Source of the DNA: Paeniglutamicibacter terrestris
GTDB lineage: Bacteria > Actinomycetota > Actinomycetes > Actinomycetales > Micrococcaceae
NCBI RefSeq assembly: GCF_012271785.1
Contig: NZ_JAAWVT010000006.1
Location: 124,001-188,000, forward strand
Reading direction: 5' to 3'
Length of the DNA: 64,000 nucleotides
Below, piece by piece: positions 62,370 to 64,000 of the stretch (position 1 is the stretch's first letter; every line of letters starts with the position of its first letter). The notes beneath the pieces were generated by a model. That model was not told the origin of the DNA. It did not search any database and worked only from the letters and a program-made list of their open reading frames with translations. The position numbers were made by a program, and so were the translations under genes.

Positions 62370-63200
62370 ATGTCATGGATTGAGGCGGTAACGGCGCTGC
62401 GTCTCCAACGGCGCCCGGCGGTGATGCTTACCATCGTCGCCGTGCGTGGCCACGCGCCACGTGCAGCCGGGACAAAGATGGTGATCGCCGACGACGAAAT
62501 TTTCGGCACCATTGGCGGCGGCAACCTGGAGATGACGGCCATGAGACGGGCCCGCGAAATGATTGGCTGCGGCGAGCAGGAGCCGCAGAGTTTGACCCTG
62601 CGGCTGAATGACAAGACCCCCGCAACCTATGGTCGGCAATGTTGTGGAGGAGAAGTGAGTCTCTTGCTCGAGCCCTTGCCGGTACCGCAATCGGTGGCGA
62701 TCTTTGGTGTCGGAAACGTCGGAATGGAGCTGGCCCGAATACTTTCCCGGCACGATCTTGACCTGTACTTGACCGATTCCCGTCCCGAATTCCTCGACGA
62801 ACTAGTTGTTCTAAAACCCAGCGTGGCTCGGGTTCATGCGCAGGCCGCGGTGCTGGGGGAACAGATCTTGAGTTCCCTGCCAGCAGGCACCCACGTGCTG
62901 ATCATGACCCATGATCACGCCGAGGACTTCCATCTGTGTGATGCATCCTTGCGCCATCTGGAGCTTGGCTCCATCGGCTTGATCGGATCGCGCGCCAAGT
63001 GGGTGCGTTTTCAGAAGAACCTTGGCCAAAGCGGCCACGCGCCGGAACTGATTGACCGGATCGATTGCCCCATCGGGCTGCCCGAGATTGTCGGAAAGGA
63101 TCCGGCCGTCATCGCCGTAAGCGTTGCCGCGCACCTGCTGCAACGGATGAACCCTGAACCGCTAACTCATCACAGACGCCCCATCACGGCAGCCATATAG
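62370..63200 (+). CDS. xdhC: Xanthine dehydrogenase accessory protein XdhC
   Basis: This 276-residue protein has an N-terminal XdhC/CoxI domain (ALRLQRRPAVMLTIVAVRGHAPRAAGTKM and GTIGGGNLE) and a C-terminal Rossmann domain (VAIFGVGNVGMELARIL, then HDHAEDFHL). XdhC binds and sulfurates the molybdenum cofactor and inserts it into the large subunit. It starts 2 bases after the large-subunit stop. Confidence 0.93.
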   Translation: MSWIEAVTALRLQRRPAVMLTIVAVRGHAPRAAGTKMVIADDEIFGTIGGGNLEMTAMRRAREMIGCGEQEPQSLTLRLNDKTPATYGRQCCGGEVSLLLEPLPVPQSVAIFGVGNVGMELARILSRHDLDLYLTDSRPEFLDELVVLKPSVARVHAQAAVLGEQILSSLPAGTHVLIMTHDHAEDFHLCDASLRHLELGSIGLIGSRAKWVRFQKNLGQSGHAPELIDRIDCPIGLPEIVGKDPAVIAVSVAAHLLQRMNPEPLTHHRRPITAAI

Positions 63201-63351
63201 CCAGCAGGGGACATAGCAGCATGCGCTCCAGGCGGTTCATTTGGCGCATCCCACCGCCGCCATCCACGCCACCGTGTATTCGGCTTTTGCGAGGGGCGGC
63301 GCTGACCGGCAGCCACGCATGCGTGGCCGCCGGCTCCGGATCCAGAAGCGT

Positions 63352-64000
63352 CTATTGATCTACCAAGGCAACATGGACCAGCGCGCGCTGGCCGTTTTGG
63401 ACCATGAAGCCGCGGCCCGGCGGGAATTCATGGCGCTTGACGCGGGGGAAAGGCACCTTGAAGATCGATTCGCCGTCGTAGCCATCGGGCTTGAGCACCA
63501 GGCCATGCCGGTTGGACTTCAGCTCGCCGAGCAGCCCGAAACTGGAGGAGAACTGATTAACATCCCCGTCGGCCACCAGGAAGTGGTCGCTGAGATTGAT
63601 GGCCTTGATCAGTTCCTTCAGCGGACGTTCGGCATCCGAATCGGCAAACTCGCTGATATTCTCCACCACAAACACGATCTTGCCCGGCATGGATTCGTCC
63701 GTGACGATTTCCAGCATGTCCTTGGCGAAGCGCCGCGTTTCCTCGGGCCCGGAGACAGCGCCGTTCCAGGTCCGCCAGCTGCGCAGCTCGGCACGACGCC
63801 CGCCGAGGTGGAAGAACTGGGTCGCCGGATTCGCCCGTGCCAGGGCCGTGACCATGGCGCGCAGGGCATTGGTCTTGCCGCTTTGCGGCGGGCCGACGAC
63901 GAGGAACGTGCCAACCGACTCGAATCCGCACGGGCCCAGCGTCATATCGGACAGGCCGATCACCGGCTGCCCATTGGCGGAGTCCGGCAATTCGGAGGCC
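63352..64000 (-). CDS. FtsK/SpoIIIE-domain ATPase, C-terminal part
   Basis: The frame is open to the window end, so the start is not seen and 215 residues are visible. They form a P-loop ATPase domain: VGPPQSGKTNALRAM (Walker A) near the N-terminal side and IVFVVENISEF (Walker B region). PPGRGFMVQNGQRALVHVAL marks the last strand. It resembles the terminal ATPase module of EssC/EccC-like multi-ATPase proteins with FHA or FtsK domains. A role in type VII-like secretion or DNA translocation cannot be settled from this fragment. Confidence 0.75.
   Translation of the reverse strand, partial: ASELPDSANGQPVIGLSDMTLGPCGFESVGTFLVVGPPQSGKTNALRAMVTALARANPATQFFHLGGRRAELRSWRTWNGAVSGPEETRRFAKDMLEIVTDESMPGKIVFVVENISEFADSDAERPLKELIKAINLSDHFLVADGDVNQFSSSFGLLGELKSNRHGLVLKPDGYDGESIFKVPFPRVKRHEFPPGRGFMVQNGQRALVHVALVDQ

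Noticed and set aside
1-64000. CRISPR arrays, rRNA and tRNA genes
   Set aside because: I looked for regularly spaced repeats, conserved rRNA segments and tRNA cloverleaf signals and saw none. A dedicated search tool was not available.

Overview
The window is a high-GC actinobacterial chromosome segment. Gene content and style suggest a Micrococcaceae member (Arthrobacter, Glutamicibacter or Paeniglutamicibacter type): a glyA-soxBDAG-purU block, PucR regulators, a mycothiol-type DinB protein, GTG and TTG starts, and many transporter-plus-catabolic-gene units. This placement is inferred from gene content and no phylogeny was run. I saw no rRNA, tRNA, CRISPR array or intact mobile element. The first and last genes run off the ends.

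Positions 1-10500 hold inositol-type genes (two Gfo/Idh/MocA dehydrogenases and an IolE-like isomerase), a ferritin-VIT1 fusion, a DinB protein, a sodium:solute symporter facing an XRE-cupin regulator, an APC permease with a long soluble tail, and two small membrane proteins followed by a winged-helix regulator. Positions 10600-15100 hold a ureohydrolase translationally coupled to a thiamine-diphosphate enzyme (possibly the guanidinobutyrate end of arginine transamination), a TipA-like MerR regulator on a textbook promoter, and an FNT channel.

Positions 15500-36200 form a creatinine, creatine and sarcosine catabolic island. A CodB-like NCS1 permease, an MHS-type MFS transporter and a BCCT transporter probably handle uptake. 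Two creatininase paralogues make creatine, creatinase makes sarcosine plus urea, SoxBDAG makes glycine plus methylene-tetrahydrofolate, and GlyA and PurU process the glycine and C1 units. A small cytidine-deaminase-fold enzyme could deaminate creatinine as a side route. Regulators are a GntR, a PucR and an IclR protein. Three promoters in the island share a 26-bp operator made of three alternating half-sites, and a fourth degenerate copy precedes the first creatininase. A decayed IS lies between the MFS gene and the second creatininase.

Positions 36200-44000 hold mixed genes: cupin, alpha/beta hydrolase, FAD dehydrogenase, small membrane proteins, an inositol monophosphatase family protein, and a MarR/MFS efflux pair. 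Positions 44200-53700 look like a 5-aminovalerate (or GABA) to glutarate to glutaryl-CoA pathway: APC permease, class III CoA-transferase, PucR regulator, aminotransferase, glutaryl-CoA dehydrogenase, semialdehyde dehydrogenase and 3-hydroxyacyl-CoA dehydrogenase. A repeated ATCATCCAA-type motif before both operons suggests that the PucR protein controls both. Positions 53700-64000 hold a flavin-binding protein facing an App1-type phosphatase, a thioesterase, a histidine phosphatase, an iron-box-preceded siderophore-interacting protein, xanthine dehydrogenase (small subunit, large subunit, XdhC), and the C-terminus of an FtsK/SpoIIIE ATPase.

The observations most worth following are the three-half-site operator regulon, the shared PucR motif, a dispersed sequence block found at 4.1 kb and 56.3 kb, and a parS-like palindrome before the ureohydrolase gene.
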